64,000 nucleotides of DNA from JAHRAW01 sp963693025 (GTDB lineage Bacteria > Pseudomonadota > Gammaproteobacteria > Arenicellales > Poriferihabitantaceae), in assembly GCA_963693025.1 (NCBI GenBank), contig OY843749.1, positions 1,302,001-1,366,000 of the forward strand. Reading direction: 5' to 3'. Under the pieces are notes generated by a model that was not told the DNA's origin, searched no databases, and was given only the letters and a program-made list of their open reading frames with translations. Positions within the stretch are counted from its first letter, which is position 1. Each line of letters begins with the position of its first letter. This document shows positions 8,833 through 18,000 of the stretch, in pieces. The position numbers were made by a program, and so were the translations under genes.

Positions 8833-9429
8833 GTGGTTTCCATCGATTTCAGCAAGGCGGCATACGCCCTCGCCGCCCACCACCCGGCGCAATGGCCGCC
8901 GGACGCCGGCGCCGAGGTGGCGTTCGCCGGGCGCTCCAATGTCGGCAAGTCGAGCGCCATCAACGCGATCGCCAACCGGCAGCGGCTGGCAATCGCCAGC
9001 AAGACCCCCGGTCGCACCCGGCAAATCGTGTTTTTCGACCTCGATGCCGAGCGCCGCTTGGTCGACCTGCCCGGCTACGGATACGCCAAAGTCCCCGACC
9101 ACTTAAGACGCCACTGGGAGCGCTCCACGAGCGATTACTTGACCCGGCGCGACTGCCTGAAAGCGCTAATCATCCCAATGGACATCCGCCGCCCACTGAC
9201 CCCCCTCGACCAAACCATGCTGCAATGCTGCCGTGAAATCGGCCTCCCCGCGCACATCCTCCTAACCAAAGCCGACAAATACAACCGCGGCCCCGCCACC
9301 GCCACCCTCGAGCAAGTACGCCGACAACTGGAAGAGGAACCGGCCATCACGGTTCAATTATTTTCGGCGCTCAAAAAACAGGGAGTCGAACAAGCCGGGG
9401 AAGTCATCACCGGTTTTTTGTCGGGCTAG
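8833..9429 (+). CDS. engB: Ribosome biogenesis GTPase EngB/YihA
   Basis: A 198-residue TRAFAC GTPase. G1 GRSNVGKSS is at 33-41, G2 TPGRTRQ near 58-64, G3 DLPGYGYA at 78-85 and G4 TKADK near 142, all as in YihA/YsxC, which takes part in large-subunit assembly. The start is GTG at 8833, giving MVSIDFSKAAY; no ATG fits the family N-terminus. It is convergent with hemE, with 23 bp between them. Confidence 0.93.
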   Translation: MVSIDFSKAAYALAAHHPAQWPPDAGAEVAFAGRSNVGKSSAINAIANRQRLAIASKTPGRTRQIVFFDLDAERRLVDLPGYGYAKVPDHLRRHWERSTSDYLTRRDCLKALIIPMDIRRPLTPLDQTMLQCCREIGLPAHILLTKADKYNRGPATATLEQVRRQLEEEPAITVQLFSALKKQGVEQAGEVITGFLSG

Positions 9430-9452
9430 TCCGCCCCCGCCACCGCCACACC

Positions 9453-10520
9453 TCAAGCGCGGCGGCTGAGGCGGTGCACCGCGTCTATCAGGCATGCGAC
9501 CCGGTCGGGGTTGATGTCGGGGGGGATGCCGTGGCCGAGGTTGAAGATGTGGCCGGGGCGGGGACCGTATTGGGTGAGCAGGCGGGCGGTTTCGGCTTCT
9601 ATTTTTTCGGGCGAGGCGTATAGCACGGCGGGGTCGAGGTTGCCTTGCAGGGCGACGCGTTGCCCGATGCGTTGGCGCGCTTGGTCGAGGGGGGTCGTCC
9701 AGTCCAACGCGACCGCGGCGCAGCCGGTGGCGGCGATTTGCTCCAGCCAGTTGCCGCCGCCTTTGGTGAACAGCGTGACCGGGACATCGCCACTCGCGGG
9801 GTGGGCTTTCAGCGATTCGACGATGGCGCGCATGTAGTCGAGGGAAAACTCGGCGTAGTCGGGGGTCGCCAGTAGCCCGCCCCATGTGTCGAAAATCATC
9901 AGCGCCTGGGCGCCGGCGTCGGCCTGGGCGGTCAGGTAATCGGTTACCGCGGCGGTGAGTTTCGACAGCAGCAGATGCGCGCTTTGCGGTTGGTCGTGCA
10001 GCAAACCTCTGGCGCGCCGGAAGTCTTTGCCGCCGCCGCCTTCAACCATGTAAGCCGCCAGCGTCCACGGGCTGCCGCTGAAGCCAATCAACGGAGCGCG
10101 CCCGTCCAATTCGCGCCGCACCAGGCGCACCGTGCGCATCACGTAGTCGAGGTCGGCGGAGACATCCACCTCCGGAAGCGCCGCAATCTCGCCGGGCGAC
10201 CTCAGCGGTTTGGCGAAGCGCGGTCCCACGCCGTCGTCGAAGGTCAGCCCAAGCCCCATCGCGTCGGGCACGGTCAAGATATCCGAAAACAGGATGGCCG
10301 CATCCGGCGAAAACCGCCGCAACGGTTGCAGGGTGACTTCGCACGCCAACTCCGGCGTCTTGCACAGCGTCAAAAAATCCCCGGCGCGCGCGCGCGTGGC
10401 GCGATACTCCGGCAAATACCGCCCGGCCTGGCGCATAATCCACACCGGCGTGCAATCCACTTCAAGCCGGCGCAGCGCGCGCAGCAGGCGGTCGTTTTTA
10501 GCGGGCGTCGGGTCGGGCAT
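9453..10520 (-). CDS. hemE: Uroporphyrinogen decarboxylase
   Basis: A 355-residue HemE, which converts uroporphyrinogen III to coproporphyrinogen III in haem synthesis. The N-terminal signature PVWIMRQAGRYLPEYR contains the substrate-binding arginines; the FSDILTVPDAMGLGL block with its catalytic aspartate and IGFSGSPWTLA follow. The frame is open for 75 codons upstream, but the ATG at 10520 gives the usual length. It is divergent from the DUF898 gene, with about 230 bp between the starts. Confidence 0.95.
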   Translation of the reverse strand: MPDPTPAKNDRLLRALRRLEVDCTPVWIMRQAGRYLPEYRATRARAGDFLTLCKTPELACEVTLQPLRRFSPDAAILFSDILTVPDAMGLGLTFDDGVGPRFAKPLRSPGEIAALPEVDVSADLDYVMRTVRLVRRELDGRAPLIGFSGSPWTLAAYMVEGGGGKDFRRARGLLHDQPQSAHLLLSKLTAAVTDYLTAQADAGAQALMIFDTWGGLLATPDYAEFSLDYMRAIVESLKAHPASGDVPVTLFTKGGGNWLEQIAATGCAAVALDWTTPLDQARQRIGQRVALQGNLDPAVLYASPEKIEAETARLLTQYGPRPGHIFNLGHGIPPDINPDRVACLIDAVHRLSRRA

Positions 10521-10749
10521 CCGATAAGGACGGGGATGGCTGCGGTTGGTGGGATTCGGCGCGCGGACGCCAAGCGGCGAGTTGCGTTTTGCGTTGCCGT
10601 GGATTGTGCCATATATTTTACCCACACCGAGCCGGCGTGCTACCATCCGCCCATGCGGCAACATTCTTCCGCACTGTGCAACGGAAAAGGCGCCGTCGGA
10701 TTGCGACTTTCGGCGGCTAATTAATGAACGACAACAAGGTAACAAGGTT

Positions 10750-11901
10750 ATGACTCTGCCCGAACATCAAGATATGTCCGCGCGTCCGGATTCTCCCGAG
10801 CGTTTTCTGGCGATGGAATTTACCGGTAGCGGCGGCGAATACTTTCGCATTTGGATCGTCAACATTGCCCTCAGCGTCATCACGCTCGGCATCTATTCGG
10901 CGTGGGCGAAGGTTCGCGCCAAGCGGTATTTTTACGGCAACACGCGGCTGGACGGCTCGGCGTTTGCGTATCACGCCACGCCGATGATGGTGCTCAAGGG
11001 GCGGCTGGTCGCGGTCGGCGTGTTGCTGGTGTATGTCGTGCTCAACGCTTTTTATCCGCTCGCCGGGGGGATTTTTTACGGGGTTATCGTGTTGTTGCTG
11101 CCGTGGGCGGTGTGGAGATCCGTCGGCTTCAACGCGCGCATGAGCAGTTACCGCAACGTCCGCTTCGCCTTCCGCGCGCCGCTCGGCAGAGCCTATATCG
11201 TCTTGCTGGCGCTGCCTTTCGCGGCGGCGGTGGTGGCGGCGATGGTCGTGGTCGCCGCGATTTTCTCGCACGGCGTCGACCAGCCGGCAATCGGGCAAGG
11301 GCTTGTCGCCGGCGCGATTCTGTTCCCGCTCGGCATCGTCGCGCTGGGGCTGATTGAAAAAATGTGGGCGGAGTATTACGTCAACCACCACCGCTTCGGC
11401 CAGGGGCGGTTTGCGGTTAGCCTTTCGTTCAAGCGCTACCTCGTCATCCACTTGAAAATGCTCGCCGTCGGCATCCTCATCGTTACGTTGCTGTGGCTGA
11501 CTGCCCTTATCAATCTGTTCACCGACGAAGCATTCGGCTGGCTGTTGCTCGCCGTGCTTTTTGTGGCATTGATATGGGTCAGGGCGTATCTGCAAACCCG
11601 GCTGCGAAACTACATCTATTCACGCGCCACCCTCGCGCCGGCGGTCGCGTTGTATTCATGGCTTGAAGTTCGCCGCTTGTTCTGGATTTATCTCAGCAAC
11701 ACTGCGCTGCTAATCTGCACGCTCGGCTTCGCCTATCCGTGGTTGCGCGTGCGCGTGGCGCGCTATCTGGTTGACACCGTCGGCGCGCGCTTCCGCGGCG
11801 ATGACCTCGACGCGTTCTTCACGCAGATGCAACCATCGCAGTCGGCGCTCGGCGAAGAACTCGGCGAGGCGTTTGACTTCGATGTCGGCCTCGGCGTGTA
11901 G
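10750..11901 (+). CDS. DUF898 (YjgN-like) membrane protein
   Basis: A 383-residue multi-pass membrane protein. Two related halves each carry the DUF898 signature: FRIWIVNIALSVITLGIYSAWAKVRAKRYF near residue 30, and FWIYLSNTALLICTLGFAYPWLRVRVARY near 320. Hydrophobic segments lie between them. YjgN-family function is unknown. The ATG at 10750 follows AAGG and sits just before the first motif. The M48 peptidase starts 3 bp after its stop, so the two form an operon. Confidence 0.8.
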   Translation: MTLPEHQDMSARPDSPERFLAMEFTGSGGEYFRIWIVNIALSVITLGIYSAWAKVRAKRYFYGNTRLDGSAFAYHATPMMVLKGRLVAVGVLLVYVVLNAFYPLAGGIFYGVIVLLLPWAVWRSVGFNARMSSYRNVRFAFRAPLGRAYIVLLALPFAAAVVAAMVVVAAIFSHGVDQPAIGQGLVAGAILFPLGIVALGLIEKMWAEYYVNHHRFGQGRFAVSLSFKRYLVIHLKMLAVGILIVTLLWLTALINLFTDEAFGWLLLAVLFVALIWVRAYLQTRLRNYIYSRATLAPAVALYSWLEVRRLFWIYLSNTALLICTLGFAYPWLRVRVARYLVDTVGARFRGDDLDAFFTQMQPSQSALGEELGEAFDFDVGLGV

Positions 11902-11904
11902 CGG

Positions 11905-13032
11905 ATGGCAACTATAAAAATCAGCGGCGACTGGTTTCCCGCCGGCGCATCAAAGCGCGTGCATGCGACGCTGGATTTGCAAGGCGCGGCGTTCACGCTC
12001 CACATCGCCGCGCCCGATGTCGCCGCCGATGTCGCCACACCCGCCGATGTCGCCACGCCACCGCGCACCATCGAAGGGCGCATCACCGACCTCGACATCA
12101 GCGCGCGCATCGGCAACATTCCGCGCGTCATCACCTTCGCCGACCGCTCGGTTTTTGAAACCGGCGCCAACGACGAACTCGACCGCTGGCTGCGACGCGC
12201 CGCCTCCCGCCCGCCGAGCCTCGCGCACGCCCTGGAATCGAAATGGCGCTGGGCGGTCGCCGGTGTGCTGGTGACCGCGCTGTTCGTGTTTGCCGGCGTG
12301 CGCTGGGTCCTGCCGTGGAGCGCCGACCGCATCGCCGAGCGGCTGCCGCCGCCCGTGGTCGCCGCGGTTTCTTCCGGCACGCTGTCGGTGATGGACGAAC
12401 TCTTCCTCGACCCGAGCGAGTTGTCGGCGCGCCGGCGGCAACAACTCACGCAGCGTTTTTCCACGCTGGCGCCCGCCGCCGCCGCCACCGGTGATGCCGC
12501 AAACTACACATTGCACTTTCGCCAATTCGGGGCTGCCAACGCCTTCGCGTTGCCGTCGGGCGAGGTGGTGTTGAGCGACCAACTGGTGGAATTGGCGGAC
12601 GACCTCGCCGAACTGGACGCGATTATGCTGCACGAAATCGGGCACGTGGTGCACCTCCACGGATTGAAAGCGGCGGTGCGCGCCTCGTTCATCGCTCTCG
12701 CCTTCGCGCTGGTCGCCGGCGACCCGAGCGGCGCGAATGAACTGGTCGCGTCGTTGCCGGTGGTGTTGTTGCAGAGCCACTATTCGCGCGCGCATGAATC
12801 CGAAGCGGACGAATACGCCTTCCGCCGAATGCTAGACCTCGGCATCGACCCGGCACACTTCGCGGCGATTATGAAGCGCATTGCGTCCGCAGATGATGCA
12901 GATGGCGCAGATGCCGGGGGAAAGTCGCATGACGAGTCAGTGTTGGATTATCTAAGCACACACCCGCCGACGCCGGAGCGCATTGAGCGCGCCATTGACT
13001 ATTCCGAGCAGTTCAAACGTGCGGTGAAGTAA
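11905..13032 (+). CDS. M48-family zinc metallopeptidase, membrane anchored
   Basis: A 375-residue protein. An N-terminal globular part (1-110) is followed by one membrane helix (about 115-135) and a peptidase domain with HEIGH at 243-247 and the third zinc ligand Glu298 in HESEAD. This is the gluzincin M48 layout (BepA/YcaL-like). The active domain is probably on the periplasmic side. Its tight coupling to the DUF898 gene suggests joint function, an arrangement seen in other proteobacteria. An A-type repeat begins 48 bp after the stop. Confidence 0.85.
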   Translation: MATIKISGDWFPAGASKRVHATLDLQGAAFTLHIAAPDVAADVATPADVATPPRTIEGRITDLDISARIGNIPRVITFADRSVFETGANDELDRWLRRAASRPPSLAHALESKWRWAVAGVLVTALFVFAGVRWVLPWSADRIAERLPPPVVAAVSSGTLSVMDELFLDPSELSARRRQQLTQRFSTLAPAAAATGDAANYTLHFRQFGAANAFALPSGEVVLSDQLVELADDLAELDAIMLHEIGHVVHLHGLKAAVRASFIALAFALVAGDPSGANELVASLPVVLLQSHYSRAHESEADEYAFRRMLDLGIDPAHFAAIMKRIASADDADGADAGGKSHDESVLDYLSTHPPTPERIERAIDYSEQFKRAVK

Positions 13033-13079
13033 CGCGAAAACACGCAAGATTAGTCGGGAAAATAGGGAGCCCCCAACTT

Positions 13080-13465
13080 CGTCATTCTCGAGCGTTAGTG
13101 TCCGTTGCCGCCGCGCCTTTTCTTTTAGCGGCGGCTTACCGGACACTTACGACCTCGGGAATCTCCCTAAGGTTGGCACGGATTCAAACGGAGCGGGCGA
13201 AGCAGGCGGCGGGTAAGCCGCCACCCTCGCTTTCGTACAAGCAAGAAACCCAAACCCCGCCATTCCGGCAGTCTTTTGAGCCGGAATCCATGTGTCTTAG
13301 TGTCGCTCCGTTCAAGACCACGCTAAACGGGACGAGATTCCCGAAGGCAAAGAAAAATCCGCCGGGAGCGGATTTTCGCGTAGCCCGAAGGGTTTGTATC
13401 AGGGATGATACAAACAAAATATGGTCGCCTATCGGCTCCCTATTTTCTACCGTTCGGGAATGACG
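13080..13465 (+). repeat. A-type palindromic element, copy A3 (enlarged)
   Basis: An A element with standard ends (CGTCATTCTCGAGCG... and ...CGGGAATGACG) enlarged to 386 bp. The central part is replaced by a different ~130-bp segment (about 13183-13316), and the 64-bp extra hairpin module (AATCCGCC..GCGGATT plus GTTTGTATCA..TGATACAAAC) is present near 13348-13415. A right-end-like fragment lies just upstream (13056-13075). It fills the gap between the convergent M48 and anmK genes. Confidence 0.8.
13183..13316. repeat. Foreign segment inside A3 with inverted ends
   Basis: This stretch replaces the normal middle of the A element. It is bounded by ACGGAGCG (13188-13195) and CGCTCCGT (13304-13311), and contains a smaller hairpin CATTCCGGC...GCCGGAATCC. 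It may be another small insertion; no coding frame is credible. Confidence 0.45.
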
Positions 13466-13485
13466 GGGGCTTTGTTTTTTGTTTG

Positions 13486-14649
13486 TTAACTCTCATTGAT
13501 AGTTCCCGGAAAATAAACCGCACCTGCAATAGTCGGTTGAGCGGCCCCAGTGACCGCCGGCAGCGTCGCCGGTGCGCGCCGCAGCGTCCGCTGCGCCATC
13601 CACGCGAACGCGCATGCTTCAACCCACTGCGGGTCGATTCCCAGCGCCGAGGTGGTGTGCAGCGCGCCGGGGCAATGCTCGCCGAGCATCGCCATCAGCG
13701 TGCGATTGTGAACCCCGCCGCCGCATGCATAGACCGCATCGGGCGGCGGCGTCAGCCGGTTCAGTTGCTCCGCCACGGTGGCGGCGATGAGCGCGGTCAG
13801 GGTGGCGAGCACATCGGCGGCGGCGAGCGCGGCGAACTCGCGCTCGGCGGTCAAGACCTCCGCCAGCCAGTCCTGATTGAAGTATTCGCGCCCGGTGCTC
13901 TTCGGCGGCGGCTGCGCGAAATACGCATCCGCCAGCAGCGCGTCCAGGAGTTTGCGCTGAACCGTGCCGGCGGCGGCGTGGTCGCCGTGGCGGTCGAACG
14001 GCGCGTTGAAATGCCGCCGGCACCAGCCGTCCAGCAGCGTGTTGGCGGGACCCGTGTCGAAGCCGGTCACCGCCGGGCAATCGCCCGCCGGCAGGTGGGT
14101 GATGTTGGCGATGCCGCCCAGATTGACGATGGCGCGATGCTCGGTTTCGCTGGCGAAAACCGCGCGGTGAAATGCCGGCGCCAGCGGTGCGCCCTGACCG
14201 CCGGCGGCCATGTCGGCGCTGCGAAAATCGGTCACCACCGGCAGCCCCGTCAGATGCGCGACCAGCGCGCCGTTGCCGAGTTGGCGGGTGAACGGGAACT
14301 CCCCGCCGGGGCGGTGCCGGATGGTTTGCCCGTGACAGCCGACGACCGCCACCGCCTGCTCGCCGACTTCGGCTCCGGCGCCGACTTCGGCTTTGAGTTG
14401 GTTGGCGGCGCGCGCATACAGGTGGCCGAGGTGGGTGTCCAGCCGCCCGACTTGGTCGAGGTCGGCGGCGGGTTGCGCGATGAGCGCGTCGATTTGCGCG
14501 CGCACCGGCGCGGGGAATGCGAGGCTGACCGTCGCTTCAATCGCCACTTCGCGCGCCGACATCGACACCAGCACGCCGTCTATTCCATCGACGCTGGTGC
14601 CCGACATCAAGCCAATCACCCGCGCCGGGTTGCGCGCGCCGGCGCTCAT
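13486..14649 (-). CDS. anmK: Anhydro-N-acetylmuramic acid kinase
   Basis: A 387-residue AnmK, which phosphorylates 1,6-anhydroMurNAc and cleaves its anhydro ring in cell-wall recycling. The N-terminal GLMSGTSVDGID phosphate-binding motif, the ANITHLPAG and TGFDTGPANTLLD blocks and the C-terminal ACGGGVHN segment are all present. The last residues (after AVYFPG) extend beyond the usual end and run into DNA shared with repeat flanks. It lies directly downstream of an M23 peptidase, the usual gammaproteobacterial order. Confidence 0.93.
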   Translation of the reverse strand: MSAGARNPARVIGLMSGTSVDGIDGVLVSMSAREVAIEATVSLAFPAPVRAQIDALIAQPAADLDQVGRLDTHLGHLYARAANQLKAEVGAGAEVGEQAVAVVGCHGQTIRHRPGGEFPFTRQLGNGALVAHLTGLPVVTDFRSADMAAGGQGAPLAPAFHRAVFASETEHRAIVNLGGIANITHLPAGDCPAVTGFDTGPANTLLDGWCRRHFNAPFDRHGDHAAAGTVQRKLLDALLADAYFAQPPPKSTGREYFNQDWLAEVLTAEREFAALAAADVLATLTALIAATVAEQLNRLTPPPDAVYACGGGVHNRTLMAMLGEHCPGALHTTSALGIDPQWVEACAFAWMAQRTLRRAPATLPAVTGAAQPTIAGAVYFPGTINES

Positions 14650-14682
14650 TCGTCCCGCTCCGTCCGCCGTCCGCCAGCGCCG

Positions 14683-16260
14683 CTAGTGCGCGATATCGAG
14701 TTGCGCAAGCGGGCTGCCGATGTGCGCCAGTTTGGCGACCCAGGCATCGGCGCGCGTGAGGAATGCCGGTTTATACCGCTCGGCGATGGGGTCGGAACTG
14801 GGCAATTCCACCGTGAGCGGATTGCGATGCACGCCGCCGACGCGGAATTCATAGTGCAGATGCGCGCCGGTCGCCCAGCCGGTGCTGCCGACATAGCCGA
14901 TGACATCGCCCTGCTTCACGCGCGCGCCGGTTTTGATGCCCGTGGCGAAGCCGCGCAGGTGGGCGTAAAGCGTCGTGTATTTTGCGCCGTGGCGGACGGT
15001 GACGGTCTTGCCGTATCCGGTTCGGTTGCCGGCAAGCGTCACCACGCCGTCGCCGGTGGAGCGCACTTCGGTGCCGTGCGCGACGCCGTAATCCACGCCG
15101 CGGTGCGCGCGCCACTTCTTGAGAATCGGGTGAAATCGTTTGTGGGTGAAGTTGGAGGTGACCCGCCCGAACTTGACCGGCGAGCGCAGAAACGAGCGCT
15201 CGATTCCGTCGCCGTTGGGCGCGTAGTAGGCGCGGCGACCGTGTTCATCGACGTGGCGGACGGCGCGCAGCCGCCTGCCGGAGGCGATCAATTCGGCGGC
15301 GATAATGTCGCCGTTGCCGACTTTCTCGCCGTCCACATAGCGCTCCTCGAAAATCACCGCGAACTGGTCGCCGCGTTGAATTTCTCTGGCGAAATCGATT
15401 TGCCAGTCGAACAGTTGCGCGAGGTCATAGATGGTTTCAAACTCGATGCCGGCGCGTTTGGCGGCGCGCAGCAGGCTGGTCTGAATGACCGCCTTCGCGC
15501 CGCGCAATCTGATTTCGGGCGTGCGCGTGATGACCTCGGCGGTGAAGCGGTCATCCTCCGCGGCGATATGCAGCGTGGTGAATTCACCCAAGCCATAGCG
15601 CAACGCCGCCAGCGCGCCGCCGCCGCGGTCGTCCATCGCCAGTTGAATTTTCTGCCCCGGTCGAATGCTCCGCAACGGCGCGGCGGCGTCAAGTTCGACG
15701 ACCGCGTAGGCGTCGTTAATCCGCAACCCGTGCCGCTCGAATATCCGCGACAGCGTGTCGCGCTTTTTGACCGTGGCGGTGACCCACGCATAATCCGCAT
15801 CCACCGCCGCTTTTGGCTCAGCCGCCGCCTTCGACTCAGCCGCCGCCGGCTCCGACTCAGCCGGCGAAGAGTCGCGCACCGGCGCGGCGGCTGTGCTATC
15901 GTCGCCCAGTGGAGCGCCGTGATGGGCGCGCAAGTCGAGACTTGCCAAGACGGTGGCGGTGGCATCCGCCGCCGGGTCGGGGCGCGGTGTCGGTGACGGC
16001 GACGGCACCACCGCCACCGCCCGTTGAGCGGCGTCGAACGGCTCGCTGGTTGAGGCGGAGGGCGCGTTGATTAGCGCATAAGCGGCGAGCGCGACCCCGG
16101 CGGCGACCGAAGCCAAACCGAAATGACCGAGAACGCGGCGGCGGAGAAAGCGATGCGCGAGCGCACGTCGCCCCGGACCCGGAGCGCGGGTGGGCGTTGA
16201 CCGCCCGGCGCCGAGGTCTTTAACATCGAGTCGTAGCAGTGAGCGCTTGGGTGGCGTCAT
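14683..16260 (-). CDS. M23 peptidoglycan endopeptidase (MepM/OapA-like)
   Basis: A 525-residue envelope protein. A basic cytoplasmic N-terminus and one membrane helix (about residues 46-66) are followed by a low-complexity Ala/Pro/Glu linker, an OapA/LysM-like region (KKRDTLSRIFERHGL near 160) and a C-terminal M23 domain with zinc ligands in HRGVD (about 388) and HLHYEF (about 468). MepM-type enzymes cut peptidoglycan cross-links during growth. It lies between anmK and divergent tyrS; all three genes are often neighbours in gammaproteobacteria. Confidence 0.9.
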   Translation of the reverse strand: MTPPKRSLLRLDVKDLGAGRSTPTRAPGPGRRALAHRFLRRRVLGHFGLASVAAGVALAAYALINAPSASTSEPFDAAQRAVAVVPSPSPTPRPDPAADATATVLASLDLRAHHGAPLGDDSTAAAPVRDSSPAESEPAAAESKAAAEPKAAVDADYAWVTATVKKRDTLSRIFERHGLRINDAYAVVELDAAAPLRSIRPGQKIQLAMDDRGGGALAALRYGLGEFTTLHIAAEDDRFTAEVITRTPEIRLRGAKAVIQTSLLRAAKRAGIEFETIYDLAQLFDWQIDFAREIQRGDQFAVIFEERYVDGEKVGNGDIIAAELIASGRRLRAVRHVDEHGRRAYYAPNGDGIERSFLRSPVKFGRVTSNFTHKRFHPILKKWRAHRGVDYGVAHGTEVRSTGDGVVTLAGNRTGYGKTVTVRHGAKYTTLYAHLRGFATGIKTGARVKQGDVIGYVGSTGWATGAHLHYEFRVGGVHRNPLTVELPSSDPIAERYKPAFLTRADAWVAKLAHIGSPLAQLDIAH

Positions 16261-16428
16261 CGTTTTGCTTGCGCTGAGGTGAGTGAAAGCCCGCCGGGTC
16301 GGGATATTGGCGGCGTGCCGGTCTGCCCGGAGCCGGTATGGGTCGGCGAATTTACCCTGTTCGGTTCGTCAGGTCAAAAGATTTTACGATGGCAAACGGC
16401 GCACAGCGCCCCGATAATGGTGATTTGA

Positions 16429-17634
16429 ATGAATGCCGGCAACGACAATTTGACCGAATTGAGCCGTGGCGTCGAGGAAATCCTGCTGCGGGAGGAGTTG
16501 GTCGCGCGGCTGGCGGAGGGGCGACCGTTGCGCGTCAAGGTCGGATTTGACCCGACCGCGCCCGACCTGCACCTCGGGCACACCGTGCTGATTAACAAAA
16601 TGCGCCAGTTTCAGACGCAGGGGCACGAGGTCATCTTCCTGATTGGCGATTTCACCGGCTTGATTGGCGACCCCTCCGGCAAGAACGTCACGCGCCAGCC
16701 GATGACGCCCGAACAGGTCGTGGAAAACGCCAAGACCTACCGCCGGCAAGTCTTCCAAATCCTCGACCCCGACCTCACCCGCGTCGAGTTCAACTCCAAG
16801 TGGATGACCGGCATGGGCAGCGCGGGCCTCGTCGGGCTGGCCGCCCGGCACACCGTGGCGCGCATGCTGGAGCGCGATGATTTCAAGAAGCGCTACGTCG
16901 GCGGCGAGCCCATCGCCATCCACGAGTTTCTCTACCCGCTGGTGCAGGGCTATGATTCGGTCGCGCTGAAAGCCGACGTGGAACTCGGCGGCACCGACCA
17001 GAAATTCAACCTGCTGGTCGGGCGCGAGTTGCAGAAGCAATACGGTCAGGCGCAGCAGGTGGTGATGACGCTGCCGCTACTGGAAGGGCTGGACGGCGAG
17101 CGCAAGATGTCAAAATCGCTCGACAACCACATCGGCATCGCCGAAACGCCGGCGGACATGTTCGGCAAAGTGATGTCGGTTTCCGACCCGCTGATGTGGC
17201 GCTATTTTGAATTGCTAAGTTTCAAATCAAGCGCCGCCATCGCCGCGCTGAAAGACGAGGTCGAACAAGGCCTGAACCCGCGCGAAGCCAAGTTCACCCT
17301 GGCCGAAGAAATCGTCACCCGCTTCCACTCCCCCACCGCCGCCGCCCGCGCCAAACAAGGCTTCATCGACCAGTTCAGCAAACGCCAACCACCAACGGAC
17401 ATCCCCACCCTGGAACTCCCGGCAGGCCCCCACGGCCTACCCATCGCCAACCTCCTGAAACAAGCCAACCTGGTCGCCTCAACCTCGGAAGCCCTACGAA
17501 TGATAGCCCAAGGCGCAGTGCGCATAGACGGCGAAAAAGTCAACGATCGTGCGCTGGTGCTGGCCGCCGGCAGTGGTCACGTCTATCAAGTCGGCAAGCG
17601 GAAATTTGCCAGAGTGACGTTGTTGAGTGGTTGA
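16429..17634 (+). CDS. tyrS: Tyrosyl-tRNA synthetase
   Basis: A 401-residue class I aminoacyl-tRNA synthetase. The HIGH-type motif is HLGH at 48-51 and KMSKS lies at about 226-230, with a C-terminal S4 RNA-binding domain from about residue 335. The sequence FDPTAPDLHLGHT and the spacing match the TyrZ-like branch. It is divergent from the M23 peptidase gene, with 168 bp between the starts. An A repeat follows. Confidence 0.95.
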   Translation: MNAGNDNLTELSRGVEEILLREELVARLAEGRPLRVKVGFDPTAPDLHLGHTVLINKMRQFQTQGHEVIFLIGDFTGLIGDPSGKNVTRQPMTPEQVVENAKTYRRQVFQILDPDLTRVEFNSKWMTGMGSAGLVGLAARHTVARMLERDDFKKRYVGGEPIAIHEFLYPLVQGYDSVALKADVELGGTDQKFNLLVGRELQKQYGQAQQVVMTLPLLEGLDGERKMSKSLDNHIGIAETPADMFGKVMSVSDPLMWRYFELLSFKSSAAIAALKDEVEQGLNPREAKFTLAEEIVTRFHSPTAAARAKQGFIDQFSKRQPPTDIPTLELPAGPHGLPIANLLKQANLVASTSEALRMIAQGAVRIDGEKVNDRALVLAAGSGHVYQVGKRKFARVTLLSG

Positions 17635-17661
17635 TGGGGGGACATACATAAACCACCACTT

Positions 17662-17695
17662 CGTCATTCGAACGGTAGAAAATAGGGAGCCGCCC
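17662..17695 (-). repeat. A-repeat end fragment
   Basis: CGTCATTCGAACGGTAG followed by AAAATAGGGAGC matches the A right end in reverse orientation. It lies just before full copy A4. Confidence 0.6.
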
Positions 17696-17701
17696 ATAAC
17701 T

Positions 17702-17901
17702 CGTCATTCTCGAACGATAGAAAAATAGGGAGCGCCAGCGACCATATTTTTCATCGCCTTCGGGAATCTCCCTAAGGCTACCGTGAATTCCAACAAAGCC
17801 TGTGCCAGTCTTAGGGAGATTCCCGAGGACGCAAGTGTCCGTAAACCGCCGCTTAAAAGAAAAAGCGCGGCGGCAACGGACACTAACGCTCGAGAATGAC
17901 G
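17702..17901 (-). repeat. A-type palindromic element, copy A4
   Basis: A 200-bp standard copy in reverse orientation, CGTCATTCTCGAACGATAG to GCTCGAGAATGACG, with both internal hairpins. It separates tyrS from an AT-rich orphan gene. Confidence 0.85.
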
Positions 17902-18000
17902 ATAATAGAGAATTTTCCGCCACGCCACGGGCGGCGGATTTATGCGAAAATGAGGGTGTCGTGAATTGTCAAATTCAAACGTTCCGGGGTGGAGAGTAAA

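Noticed and set aside
12950..13080. A terminator after the M48 gene
   Set aside because: Only the repeat hairpins of A3 are present; no separate stem with a T run.
13405..15996. A plus-strand frame of 863 codons
   Set aside because: Antisense to anmK and the M23 peptidase, both well supported; long antisense frames are expected at this GC content.
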